Below, piece after piece: positions 1 to 5,412 of a DNA stretch of 5,412 nucleotides. A model generated the notes under the pieces. The model ran no database searches. It was not told the origin of the DNA and worked only from the letters and a program-made list of their open reading frames with translations. The translations under genes were made by a program, and so were the position numbers. Within the stretch, counting starts at the first letter, position 1. Each line of letters starts with the position of its first letter. Origin of the DNA: Rhodoluna sp. (lineage in GTDB: Bacteria; Actinomycetota; Actinomycetes; Actinomycetales; Microbacteriaceae); NCBI GenBank assembly GCA_026393335.1, contig JAPLAJ010000048.1, positions 1 through 5,412 on the forward strand, written 5' to 3'.

Positions 1-333
1 CACACTAAAGCTGAATTGGACTCAGCGATAAATGGCTATCTTGATCGCAGCGAACTAAGAGTGGACGAGACTACCCAAAGAGTTGTTAAATTCATCAGAA
101 ATCCTGGACTTCCAACACTGGTTCGCCCAATCTATAAACTTCTTTTTGCTGCAGCTGTGGTCTCCTTACGCCCAGAGCATCGCAAGATGCTTGGACTGAG
201 AACCTTCCCTAAGTGGTTAGTTGTTCCGATTACTCGTTTTGCACTAAGAGCTCTGCAGCTCCTAATCGGCCCAGACTCACCTATTGAAGATGGTGCTCTT
301 GCTCGATTGCGCCGACTAGAGCTCATTCAGTAA
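1..333 (+). CDS. DUF2236 / MpaB-like oxygenase family protein, C-terminal fragment
   Basis: The reading frame is open from the first base to the TAA at 331-333, so this is the 3' end of a gene that starts outside the window. The 110 visible residues resemble the C-terminal helical part of the DUF2236 family. Members include fungal MpaB and the latex-clearing rubber oxygenase Lcp, which are predicted or shown heme-b oxygenases acting on hydrophobic substrates. Family-like features are an opening amphipathic helix (KAELDSAINGYL), the stretch LPTLVRPIYKLLFAAAVVSL, and then the R-x-x-LGL-type segment (HRKMLGLR, near residues 61-68). Heme-ligand and catalytic residues of the family lie upstream and cannot be judged. 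A TTG at 16 is in frame but should not be taken as the start, because the homologous sequence continues to the edge. The substrate is unknown. The family call rests on remembered consensus, so it is moderately sure. Confidence 0.72.
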   Translation, partial: HTKAELDSAINGYLDRSELRVDETTQRVVKFIRNPGLPTLVRPIYKLLFAAAVVSLRPEHRKMLGLRTFPKWLVVPITRFALRALQLLIGPDSPIEDGALARLRRLELIQ

Positions 334-361
334 CTGTTCCCAAGTGAAGCTCTCAAGTAGT

Positions 362-383
362 TAGTCCCCTTAAGTGGGGACTA
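362..383. terminator. Inverted repeat, possible transcription terminator
   Basis: The arms TAGTCCCC (362-369) and GGGGACTA (376-383) are perfect reverse complements, giving an 8-bp stem with a 6-base loop. It begins 28 bases after the stop of the DUF2236 gene and lies 66 bases before the next start, where a terminator would be expected. The sequence after the stem is only loosely T-rich (CTGGGCTATTGGTTTGAGG), not a clean T-tract, so efficient intrinsic termination is uncertain. The symmetry would also suit a repressor operator for the downstream gene. The rest of the gap (384-449) shows no convincing -35/-10 pair. TTGGCA at 412-417 resembles a -35 but has no good -10 partner. Confidence 0.45.
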
Positions 384-449
384 CTGGGCTATTGGTTTGA
401 GGTCCTATTTGTTGGCAGAATCGAACATATCGACAGGTTAGGACGAACT

Positions 450-1610
450 ATGAATTCAGAAATTCAGAACGAACCAGCAAACGATCAGCCAGCACCGGTA
501 AAGCCACGTGCAAGCACAGGCAAAATAGTTGCCAGAGTAATTGGCTTCTCTTGCTTGAGTACTTTGATCATTCCAATTTGGATAATCTCTCAAATCATTA
601 GTTACAGCAACAACCTAAATGCTCAGGTAAATCCCGAGCCTGACCCATCTGTGGTCGCACTAAGCCCAATGGCAACTGAATACAAAGCTCAAGTCACCGA
701 AAAGGCAAGCATGCTTTCAAGTTTCAATGAGCCAACTGTGGCTGCCTTCAATCGAGGTATTCCATGTCCAACTGAAGATCAATCTCCCGATTCTTGCCTG
801 ATGTTCTCAACAGATGAATTTGAAGAGAGGCAAGATGCCAAGATTTGTGCTGAAGTTTTGACTTTTGCAAAGGAACTTGGCTTTAGTCATGATTCGATAC
901 CAGGAGATACGCAAATGCAGAAACTCTCCGGCAAATCGCAAGCTCGATGTGAAACGGTAATGACTTCTTATCCTAGAAGTGTTGGTTGGGGATGGCTCTC
1001 ACCTGCGTATTATTTGCAGGGGACAGCTTCTAATGGTGCGCCAATTGCCCTTCAGCTAACTGGCGGTCAAATGTCGGCTGTTGATTATTCTGAAGCTCTT
1101 CCTGAGCCGAATACTGACACTAGTAAATTAGCTGCCGAGAAGTATCAATATGATGTCATCACTTCTACAAATTACGACTTCCCAGATCCGATTGATACGA
1201 TTCCTGACTACACAGACAGCAAGATTCAGTTAGCTGCACTGCTAGATACCTTCGCTTACTACAGAAGATCGAACCCGGAGTTGCCAGTTTTCAATGCTGA
1301 CTTTGCCAGAAACATGATTGCTGACTACAAATTGAAGTTCAGATTTGATGGAAAGGTAGAAGCGTTAGTGGATTCTATGGGTGAAGTGCACATGGTTCAC
1401 TTTGTTGATCCAGATAAGTTTGAAGCCTGTGTTTCCGTGGGAGCTAATGAGAAAGAATTTATCAAGGAATTCCCGGAGGAAATAGAACTGGGAATGGCTG
1501 AATCAGGTTTACCGGGTGGTGCTGTTGAGCTTGGTGGTGTGGGCACAAATGTTGCCTCGCTAAAAGCTAGGCCAACATTCGGTAATTATATGCTGGGATC
1601 CTGTAAGTAG
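450..1610 (+). CDS. Membrane-anchored protein of unknown function with six extracytoplasmic cysteines
   Basis: I do not recognise a family for this 386-residue protein. The ATG start is supported by AGGA at 440-443, six bases upstream. Residues 1-27 are polar, proline-containing and positively charged (K18, R20, K25, R29). They are followed by one strongly hydrophobic segment at about 28-51, so the protein is probably anchored N-in with some 335 residues outside the membrane; a long uncleaved signal anchor is likelier than a cleaved signal peptide. The outer part holds six cysteines (C106, C116, C133, C167, C327, C385), which could form three disulfides; C35 lies in the membrane segment. Other visible traits are an aromatic patch, VGWGWLSPAYYLQG (178-191), a glycine-rich stretch near 353-365, and Cys-Lys at the very C-terminus. 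No catalytic motif is evident. The gene lies between a possible terminator and the DUF6421-like gene and may be co-transcribed with the latter. The coding call is sure; the function is unknown. Confidence 0.85.
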   Translation: MNSEIQNEPANDQPAPVKPRASTGKIVARVIGFSCLSTLIIPIWIISQIISYSNNLNAQVNPEPDPSVVALSPMATEYKAQVTEKASMLSSFNEPTVAAFNRGIPCPTEDQSPDSCLMFSTDEFEERQDAKICAEVLTFAKELGFSHDSIPGDTQMQKLSGKSQARCETVMTSYPRSVGWGWLSPAYYLQGTASNGAPIALQLTGGQMSAVDYSEALPEPNTDTSKLAAEKYQYDVITSTNYDFPDPIDTIPDYTDSKIQLAALLDTFAYYRRSNPELPVFNADFARNMIADYKLKFRFDGKVEALVDSMGEVHMVHFVDPDKFEACVSVGANEKEFIKEFPEEIELGMAESGLPGGAVELGGVGTNVASLKARPTFGNYMLGSCK

Positions 1611-1613
1611 TCA

Positions 1614-1630
1614 TAGCAGCACATCTGCTA
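1614..1630. repeat. Small inverted repeat between the membrane-protein and DUF6421-like genes
   Basis: TAGCAG (1614-1619) and CTGCTA (1625-1630) are perfect reverse complements around a five-base loop, starting three bases after the upstream stop codon. There is no T-tract after it, so I do not call it a terminator. It could be a weak mRNA hairpin at the junction of two co-transcribed genes, or chance. The 77-base gap contains no convincing promoter by eye. Confidence 0.25.
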
Positions 1631-1675
1631 ATGGAAGTAGGCTGTTACTAAGAGTTCAATTTGGACTTAGCGAAC

Positions 1676-1682
1676 AAGGTGG
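1676..1682 (+). promoter_or_regulatory. Ribosome binding site that fixes the start of the DUF6421-like gene
   Basis: AAGGTGG differs from the consensus AAGGAGG at one base and sits five bases before the ATG at 1688. The in-frame TTG at 1661, which would add nine residues, has no comparable purine-rich sequence ahead of it. The ATG at 1688 is therefore the preferred start. Confidence 0.75.
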
Positions 1683-1687
1683 TTTGC

Positions 1688-3082
1688 ATGGTTTCAACTA
1701 ATGAGAAACTTACTGCTCAGCAGATAGTCGAATCTGGGGCATGGGAGATTATTAAGTCTGCTTGTTTGACCCTAAGAGGTCACCAGGTTCAAGACGGAAG
1801 CATTCCAGAGAAATCAGTCCATAAGATTTGCTCCATTGCCGTTGCTGGAATAGCTGGATCTCTTCGAGAGCTAGCAGGTCAGATTCCTCACGACAAAGAA
1901 TATCTGATGGCTTGCGCTACCGACTTTGAGGCTTGGTCTGATGGCGGATTCCGAATTCCAGATTTCTATGATTCTCTTTCCCTGTTTCATCCAGAACAAA
2001 GCAGAATAAATGCAACCCCTCATTTAGTTATCTTCCCTATGTATACCCAGAATGGTTCGACAGATCGATTTGTAGAAGCAGTAGTACTTGAAGTAATCTG
2101 GCCGGACTTTGTGGCGGAGTTGGAGGCAGGCGAGTATTCAAATGCTGCTTTCGTACCTATTCGTTTTCTAGATTTCACGCCTGGATATGTGACTAACTCG
2201 GCAGTGCTGTTTCCTGAATCAGTAGCGGTTACACCTCGGGTTCCAGAGGGTTCAAAGCCTGGCACTAAAGCATCAATGCCGGTGTTTACTTGGGGAGGAA
2301 TCTTTGCTGACCGTGAAGCAGCTAGGTATAGAAAAGTTGTTGCAGCCGCAGCTGAGATCACAAGAATGGATCTTCCTCAAGGAGTTGTTGATCTTCTAGC
2401 TAATCAAGAACTAGCGGAACAGACCTATGTGATGTGGGATTTGATTCATGACAGAACTCACATGAGAGGTGATTTGCCTTTTGATCCATTCATGATTAAA
2501 CAGCGAATGCCATTCTTTCTCTATGGCTTAGAGGAACTGCGCTGTGACCTAACAGCATTTAGAGAATCAGTAAAACTCTTCAGAGCAAAAGACACAGAGC
2601 CAAAGCTTCGCGAGCATGCTCAACTAGTTCAGTATGCAGTTCTATTTGACCGCATCTTTAGATTCCCACTCAGCGGAAATCGGATTAGGAATTACGATTC
2701 AGTAGCAGGGCAGATGCTCTTTGCATACTTGCACCAACATAAGGTTTTGCACTGGACTGACACTTCGCTCTCTGTTGACTGGGAGAATCTACCCGATGCG
2801 GTAGTTAGCCTTTCAGATGAGATCAATGAGCTTTACTGGAGGTCTATTGACCGACCTAAGGTAGTTCACTGGTTAGCCGCCTATGACCTAGTTTCTAGTG
2901 TCCTAGCCCCACATCCTGCTTCGAAATGGGCTAAGCGAGACATTCCGTTATCTGGGACTACTAGCGAACTAACCGATCAAGTACTGGATGATGAGTTCCC
3001 ACTATCAATGTTCTATGAAGCTCTGCAGAAGAAAATGGTACCCGTGATTCAGAGCACAGTGGGGATTACCGGTAGGGCTTAG
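1688..3082 (+). CDS. DUF6421-like protein with a zinc-peptidase-like HDxxH...EE pattern
   Basis: This 464-residue protein resembles DUF6421, a family of unknown function known to me from Actinobacteria, at about its usual length. The start is set by AAGGTGG just upstream. The N-terminal half has no motif I can name. The most striking block lies in the middle: H254-D-R-T-H258, then GDLPFDPFMIKQRMPF, then E282-E-L-R-C-D287. The spacing and composition recall gluzincin metallopeptidases, where HExxH supplies two zinc ligands and a downstream Glu the third; the M49 (dipeptidyl peptidase III) group pairs a similar His motif with EECRAE. Here Asp replaces the catalytic Glu of HExxH. Further family-like parts are RNYDSVAGQMLFAYLHQH (334-351) and a Trp-rich C-terminal region. 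No signal peptide or membrane helix is seen, so it is probably cytoplasmic. The family name comes from memory of the conserved central block; metal binding and peptidase activity are inference. Confidence 0.8.
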   Translation: MVSTNEKLTAQQIVESGAWEIIKSACLTLRGHQVQDGSIPEKSVHKICSIAVAGIAGSLRELAGQIPHDKEYLMACATDFEAWSDGGFRIPDFYDSLSLFHPEQSRINATPHLVIFPMYTQNGSTDRFVEAVVLEVIWPDFVAELEAGEYSNAAFVPIRFLDFTPGYVTNSAVLFPESVAVTPRVPEGSKPGTKASMPVFTWGGIFADREAARYRKVVAAAAEITRMDLPQGVVDLLANQELAEQTYVMWDLIHDRTHMRGDLPFDPFMIKQRMPFFLYGLEELRCDLTAFRESVKLFRAKDTEPKLREHAQLVQYAVLFDRIFRFPLSGNRIRNYDSVAGQMLFAYLHQHKVLHWTDTSLSVDWENLPDAVVSLSDEINELYWRSIDRPKVVHWLAAYDLVSSVLAPHPASKWAKRDIPLSGTTSELTDQVLDDEFPLSMFYEALQKKMVPVIQSTVGITGRA

Positions 3083-3087
3083 TCGTT

Positions 3088-3330
3088 CTAGCTTTGAGCA
3101 GCAATGAATTGTTTGGCTCTGCGCAACCTAGTGACAAGTTCTGCCTGTCGGATACCTAAATCTTGAGAGATGTCGCTCATGGTGCGCTTTTCTATTAGTA
3201 CACCTCTGGCAACTGATCTGATTGCTTCAGGAAGAGCTTCAACGGCTGCCTTTAGTTGGTCTGGTGTTAGCTTGGAAAGGTCAGGTTCATCATCTTCAAA
3301 GGTGACATCTAGATCGAATTCGTTTGACAT
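3088..3330 (-). CDS. Small sigma-region-4-like helix-turn-helix protein
   Basis: This 80-residue protein has an acidic N-terminus (eight Asp/Glu in the first 17 residues), followed by a region resembling domain 4 of sigma-70/ECF factors. That region runs from LPEAIRSVARGVL (33-45), through a first HTH helix MSDISQDLGI (51-60), to a recognition-type helix ending RLRRAKQFI (68-76). This matches the sigma pattern 'LP..er.v..l....g.s..eIA..LGis...V..rl.RAr..l'. Region 2, which binds core polymerase and the -10 element, is absent, so it is not a complete sigma factor. The start is well supported: AGGAG (3337-3341) lies six bases ahead of the ATG and overlaps the reductase stop codon, which suggests translational coupling. 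It is the last gene of the minus-strand operon. A role as DNA-binding regulator of the operon is inference; a protein-protein role for the HTH is also possible. Confidence 0.78.
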   Translation of the reverse strand: MSNEFDLDVTFEDDEPDLSKLTPDQLKAAVEALPEAIRSVARGVLIEKRTMSDISQDLGIRQAELVTRLRRAKQFIAAQS

Positions 3331-3336
3331 GGTTTT

Positions 3337-3341
3337 CTCCT
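3337..3341 (-). promoter_or_regulatory. Ribosome binding site overlapping the reductase stop codon
   Basis: On the minus strand AGGAG lies six bases before the ATG of the small HTH gene and shares its first two bases with the TAG stop (3342-3340) of the ferredoxin reductase. It supports the 3330 start and coupled translation of the two genes. Confidence 0.7.
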
Positions 3342-4539
3342 ATATGAACTTAGCTCGGTAACTTTGCACAACACTTCTCATTCCAATTCCACAAACACCA
3401 ACAAGCTGATCGCCACGGTGATACTCAAATACACATTCACCAGTAACATCGCCAGCTACCAAGGTGACTGTATCTGATAATGACAACGAACCAAAAGCCA
3501 ATAGATGAATGTCATACTGATCGCTCCAGAACGATGGCACAGGCTTGAACTGGTCTTGGAGGAGTTTTTCTAACTTCTCATCTTCGTTGAGTTGAGCAGC
3601 GATTACTGATGTTGCTCGTTTAGCAGTTTCAGTTGGGATGTTCCAGTGCTCAACTCTTCTTGGAACATCATCAAAGATTGGGTTAGCAAATCTAGCAACA
3701 TCGCCGATGGCATAGACGTTAGGAATAAAGTCTCCAGAAGTGCTGATAGCCCTCATGGCACTATCGACCAGGACACCGTCGGATAGGTCGATGTTGGTAC
3801 TTTCTAACCACTCGGTGTTTGAGTCAGAGCCAACTGCTTCAATCAAAACATCACACTTAATGCTGCTACCGTCATCAATCTGAACTTCTCGGATTCTTGA
3901 GTCTCCTGAAACACCTACTACTGAACGGTTTAGAAGGAAGCGAACACCTTCTGCTTCATGCCTTAACTGCATCTGTCTAGCCAGTTCAGTTCCTAGAGGT
4001 CTAAGCATTGGGTGTGCAGAGTGATGAATCACAGTCACATCACAGCCCAACCTGGCTGCTGTTGCGGCTACCTCACAACCTATAAAGCCTCCACCAACAA
4101 TCACAACATCAGCACCGGGTGTAAGTTCCGCTCTGAGGTTGATGGCATCATCCAGAGTTCTTAGGGCATGTCTTCCGGCTAGATCACCGTTAGCAAGGTT
4201 TAGCCTCTTTGGCCTTAGTCCAGTTGCAATCACTAGGGCAGAGTATGGATGAACCATGCCTGAACTGTCTGTAACGGTGTTGTGTTCTTGATCTAAAGAA
4301 ACAGCCCTAGTTCCTAGCACCCAGTTCACATCGGCTGTTGCAGCTCTTTCTTCAAAGGCAACTGCTTCGTGAGTAACCTCGTTGGCTAGAACTTCTTTAG
4401 ATAGGGGAGGCCTGTTGTATGGCTTATGGGCTTCTTCGCCGATAACTGTGATCGGACCTAGGTAACCAAATCGTCGTAGTGATTCAGCTGTGCGCAATCC
4501 ACCCATGGATGCGCCAACTATTACTACGGGATGGTTCAT
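3340..4539 (-). CDS. FAD-dependent NAD(P)H:ferredoxin reductase (BphA4/putidaredoxin reductase type)
   Basis: This 399-residue flavoprotein moves electrons from NAD(P)H through FAD to a small iron-sulfur protein. It is full length for the family (about 400). In order: the FAD Rossmann motif VVIVGASMGG (5-14); YNRPPLSK (41-48); the ATG motif ALVIATGLRP (101-110); the NAD(P)-binding motif VVIVGGGFIGCE (145-156); the second FAD motif YAIGDVA (276-282, with D280); RRVEHWNIP (294-302); and the C-terminal reductase domain beginning FWSDQYD (337-343). No redox CxxC pair is present, as expected for the BphA4 subgroup rather than the disulfide reductases. After the second NAD(P) beta strand the sequence is TVIHHSAH (169-176), where NADH-preferring members usually have Glu or Asp. 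The gene starts three bases after the ferredoxin stop with little Shine-Dalgarno sequence, so translation is probably coupled. The ferredoxin next door is the obvious partner. Confidence 0.94.
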   Translation of the reverse strand: MNHPVVIVGASMGGLRTAESLRRFGYLGPITVIGEEAHKPYNRPPLSKEVLANEVTHEAVAFEERAATADVNWVLGTRAVSLDQEHNTVTDSSGMVHPYSALVIATGLRPKRLNLANGDLAGRHALRTLDDAINLRAELTPGADVVIVGGGFIGCEVAATAARLGCDVTVIHHSAHPMLRPLGTELARQMQLRHEAEGVRFLLNRSVVGVSGDSRIREVQIDDGSSIKCDVLIEAVGSDSNTEWLESTNIDLSDGVLVDSAMRAISTSGDFIPNVYAIGDVARFANPIFDDVPRRVEHWNIPTETAKRATSVIAAQLNEDEKLEKLLQDQFKPVPSFWSDQYDIHLLAFGSLSLSDTVTLVAGDVTGECVFEYHRGDQLVGVCGIGMRSVVQSYRAKFI

Positions 4540-4542
4540 GTT

Positions 4543-4734
4543 CTATTCGACGATATGGATTGCTTGCATTGGGCAGACATCAATAGCTGCCTCAATGTTT
4601 GCTCGCTCTGAATCATCAGCCTCTGCTGTGTATTCGAGCTTGTCATCTGAGTTCAAACGAAAGATGTCTGGTGCTTCAAATACACACTGACCATAGTGCT
4701 GGCACTTAGTCATATCAACTTCGACTTTAATCAT
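4543..4734 (-). CDS. P450-class single-cluster ferredoxin ([3Fe-4S] type)
   Basis: This 63-residue ferredoxin resembles those that feed electrons to actinobacterial cytochromes P450. The cluster motif is C11-Q-H-Y14-G-Q-C17, followed by C54-P55. The position that would carry the extra cysteine of a [4Fe-4S] protein is Tyr14, so three Cys ligands remain, as in the mycobacterial CxxXxxC...CP group. The fold-typical opening MIKVEVDMTKC and the central APDIFRLNSDDKL are also present. The protein is acidic and has no targeting signal, so it should be cytoplasmic. The ATG is preceded by AGAAGGA, which lies inside the last codons of the FAH-family gene. The gaps on both sides are three bases, so it is firmly inside an operon with its reductase. 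No oxygenase that it would reduce is within the window. Confidence 0.93.
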   Translation of the reverse strand: MIKVEVDMTKCQHYGQCVFEAPDIFRLNSDDKLEYTAEADDSERANIEAAIDVCPMQAIHIVE

Positions 4735-4737
4735 TTG

Positions 4738-5412
4738 CTATTCCTTCTCTACAACTGTTGACGGGTAAAGATCTTTAGATGGAGTTCTGATTCCTCTAAA
4801 CTCCCAGTCGCCACCAAGGGCTGTTGAAACTACCTCTTCTGAAGATGTTGGTTGAGCACCAACATCGGTACGAATACCTGTTGGGCCTTCAACGATGTGG
4901 TTGGTAAGTTTTCCAAGTCCTTCAACTTCAACTTCAACAACATCGCCTGGTTCAACAGGTCTTGAGTTAGCTGGAGTTCCTGAGAACAGCATGTCGCCAG
5001 GTACCAAGGTGATTGTTCTTGCGATATCTGCAACTAGGTAGTGCATATCCCACTCCATGTTGTCGGTGTTATCCTCTTGCTTCACAACACCGTTGACATA
5101 GGTTCTGATGAACTTATTCCTAAAGTCCCAGTCAGTAACGAGTCCAGGGCCTACCGGAGCTAAAGTATCCGAACCTTTGACTCGAAGCATCGAACCTGCA
5201 TCGGTGTCCCTAAAGTCATGAAGACCAAAATCATTACCGATGGTGTATCCAGCAATGTATTCGCCAGCTTCTTCAGGGGAGATGTTTCTACAGGTCTTAC
5301 CTATAACAATTACGATTTCACCTTCATAGTTCAACCACTTCAACCCAGTTGGTCTAACGACTGCTCCATTGTGTGAGTTCAAGGCAGTGATTGGCTTGTG
5401 AAAGTAGGTAGG
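4738..5412 (-). CDS. Fumarylacetoacetate hydrolase (FAH) family protein, 5' end outside the window
   Basis: The frame stays open to the right edge, so the N-terminus is missing; 224 residues are visible, numbered from the edge. The family includes fumarylacetoacetases, HpcE/HpaG-type decarboxylase-isomerases and acylpyruvate hydrolases, which bind Mg2+ or Mn2+ and cleave or rearrange 2-oxo/enol acids from aromatic breakdown. Visible family motifs are YFHKP (3-7); Y29-E-G-E32, the ExE metal ligands, followed by IVIVIGK; GYTIGND (55-61), with HDFRD (65-69) behind it; a conserved Lys79 before SDTLAPVGP (81-89); VPGDMLFSGTPA (137-148); and PGDVVEVEVEGLG (155-167). After the usual end of the domain there is a tail of about 43 residues. 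A TTG at 5382 is in frame but lies within the conserved YFHKP region and is not the start. The gene heads a tight operon with the ferredoxin and reductase. The exact substrate cannot be fixed; a catabolic ring-cleavage product is likely. Confidence 0.9.
   Translation of the reverse strand, partial: PTYFHKPITALNSHNGAVVRPTGLKWLNYEGEIVIVIGKTCRNISPEEAGEYIAGYTIGNDFGLHDFRDTDAGSMLRVKGSDTLAPVGPGLVTDWDFRNKFIRTYVNGVVKQEDNTDNMEWDMHYLVADIARTITLVPGDMLFSGTPANSRPVEPGDVVEVEVEGLGKLTNHIVEGPTGIRTDVGAQPTSSEEVVSTALGGDWEFRGIRTPSKDLYPSTVVEKE
4742..4748 (-). promoter_or_regulatory. Ferredoxin ribosome binding site inside the upstream coding region
   Basis: On the minus strand AGAAGGA lies seven bases before the ferredoxin ATG and sits within the final Glu-Lys-Glu codons of the FAH-family gene, just ahead of its TAG stop (4740-4738). 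This indicates coupled translation. Confidence 0.75.

Larger units (their letters stand above)
3088..5412 (-). other. Minus-strand operon: FAH-family enzyme, ferredoxin, ferredoxin reductase, small HTH protein
   Basis: The four genes run in one direction with gaps of 3, 3 and 9 bases, and two ribosome binding sites overlap the preceding gene, so a single transcript is very likely. The promoter must lie beyond the right edge. The ferredoxin and reductase supply electrons to an oxygenase, and the FAH-family enzyme handles an oxidised acid, so an oxidative catabolic pathway is the best reading. That pathway assignment is inference. Confidence 0.8.

Noticed and set aside
132..326. 64-codon minus-strand frame
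   Set aside because: It is antisense to the DUF2236 tail; the Arg/Ser-rich translation is typical of a shadow frame.
412..440. Possible promoter with TTGGCA as -35 ahead of the membrane-protein gene
   Set aside because: No -10 hexamer of acceptable match lies at suitable spacing, and any -10 would fall on the ribosome binding site.
1661..1687. Upstream TTG start for the DUF6421-like gene
   Set aside because: It has no ribosome binding site, whereas the ATG at 1688 has AAGGTGG five bases upstream.
2020..2361. 113-codon open frame on the minus strand
   Set aside because: It lies wholly inside the DUF6421-like gene on the opposite strand, has a low-complexity Ser/Thr/Ala composition, and matches no family I know.
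3170..3361. 63-codon plus-strand frame across the small HTH gene
   Set aside because: Ser-rich antisense shadow of a gene with a recognisable HTH and a good ribosome binding site.
4490..4690. 66-codon plus-strand frame
   Set aside because: It is antisense to the ferredoxin and the reductase start, both firmly identified.
4918..4945. Short tandem-looking CTTCAA repeat
   Set aside because: It simply encodes the alternating Val-Glu of the conserved GDVVEVEVEGLG motif in the FAH-family protein.
4830..5033. 67-codon open frame on the minus strand
   Set aside because: It lies in another frame inside the FAH-family gene, whose motifs are clear; the Leu/Gln-rich translation is a frame shadow.

Overview
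This window most likely comes from a low- to mid-GC actinobacterium. GC is in the mid-40s percent in the lines I counted by hand. The evidence is the protein families: a DUF6421-like protein, which I know from Actinobacteria; a DUF2236/MpaB-like oxygenase tail; and a P450-class single-cluster ferredoxin paired with a BphA4-type reductase. Very tight spacing (gaps of 3, 3, 9 and 5 bases) suggests a compact genome, such as a streamlined aquatic actinobacterium. The lineage is an inference and is not shown by the sequence.

Left half, plus strand. The window opens inside the C-terminus of a DUF2236 (MpaB/Lcp-like oxygenase) gene ending at 333. A 116-base gap follows, holding a strong 8-bp inverted repeat that may be a terminator. 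Next is an unrecognised membrane-anchored protein (450-1610) with six cysteines outside its single membrane segment. After a 77-base gap comes a DUF6421-like protein (best start 1688, stop 3082) that carries an HDxxH...EE pattern resembling a zinc-peptidase signature.

Right half, minus strand. A compact operon is read from the right edge leftwards: a fumarylacetoacetate hydrolase (FAH) family enzyme (5' end outside the window), a [3Fe-4S]-type ferredoxin, a FAD-dependent ferredoxin reductase, and an 80-residue protein resembling sigma factor region 4. The ferredoxin and reductase form a complete NAD(P)H-to-oxygenase electron chain, but no cytochrome P450 or other terminal oxygenase is in the window. 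The FAH-family enzyme would act on a ring-cleavage or beta-diketone-like acid, so the set looks like the downstream end of an oxidative catabolic operon. The small HTH protein could be its regulator (inference).

The two blocks converge at 3082/3088 with only five bases between stop codons. No tRNA, rRNA, insertion sequence, CRISPR array or origin was seen. No stretch over 300 bases lacks a gene.
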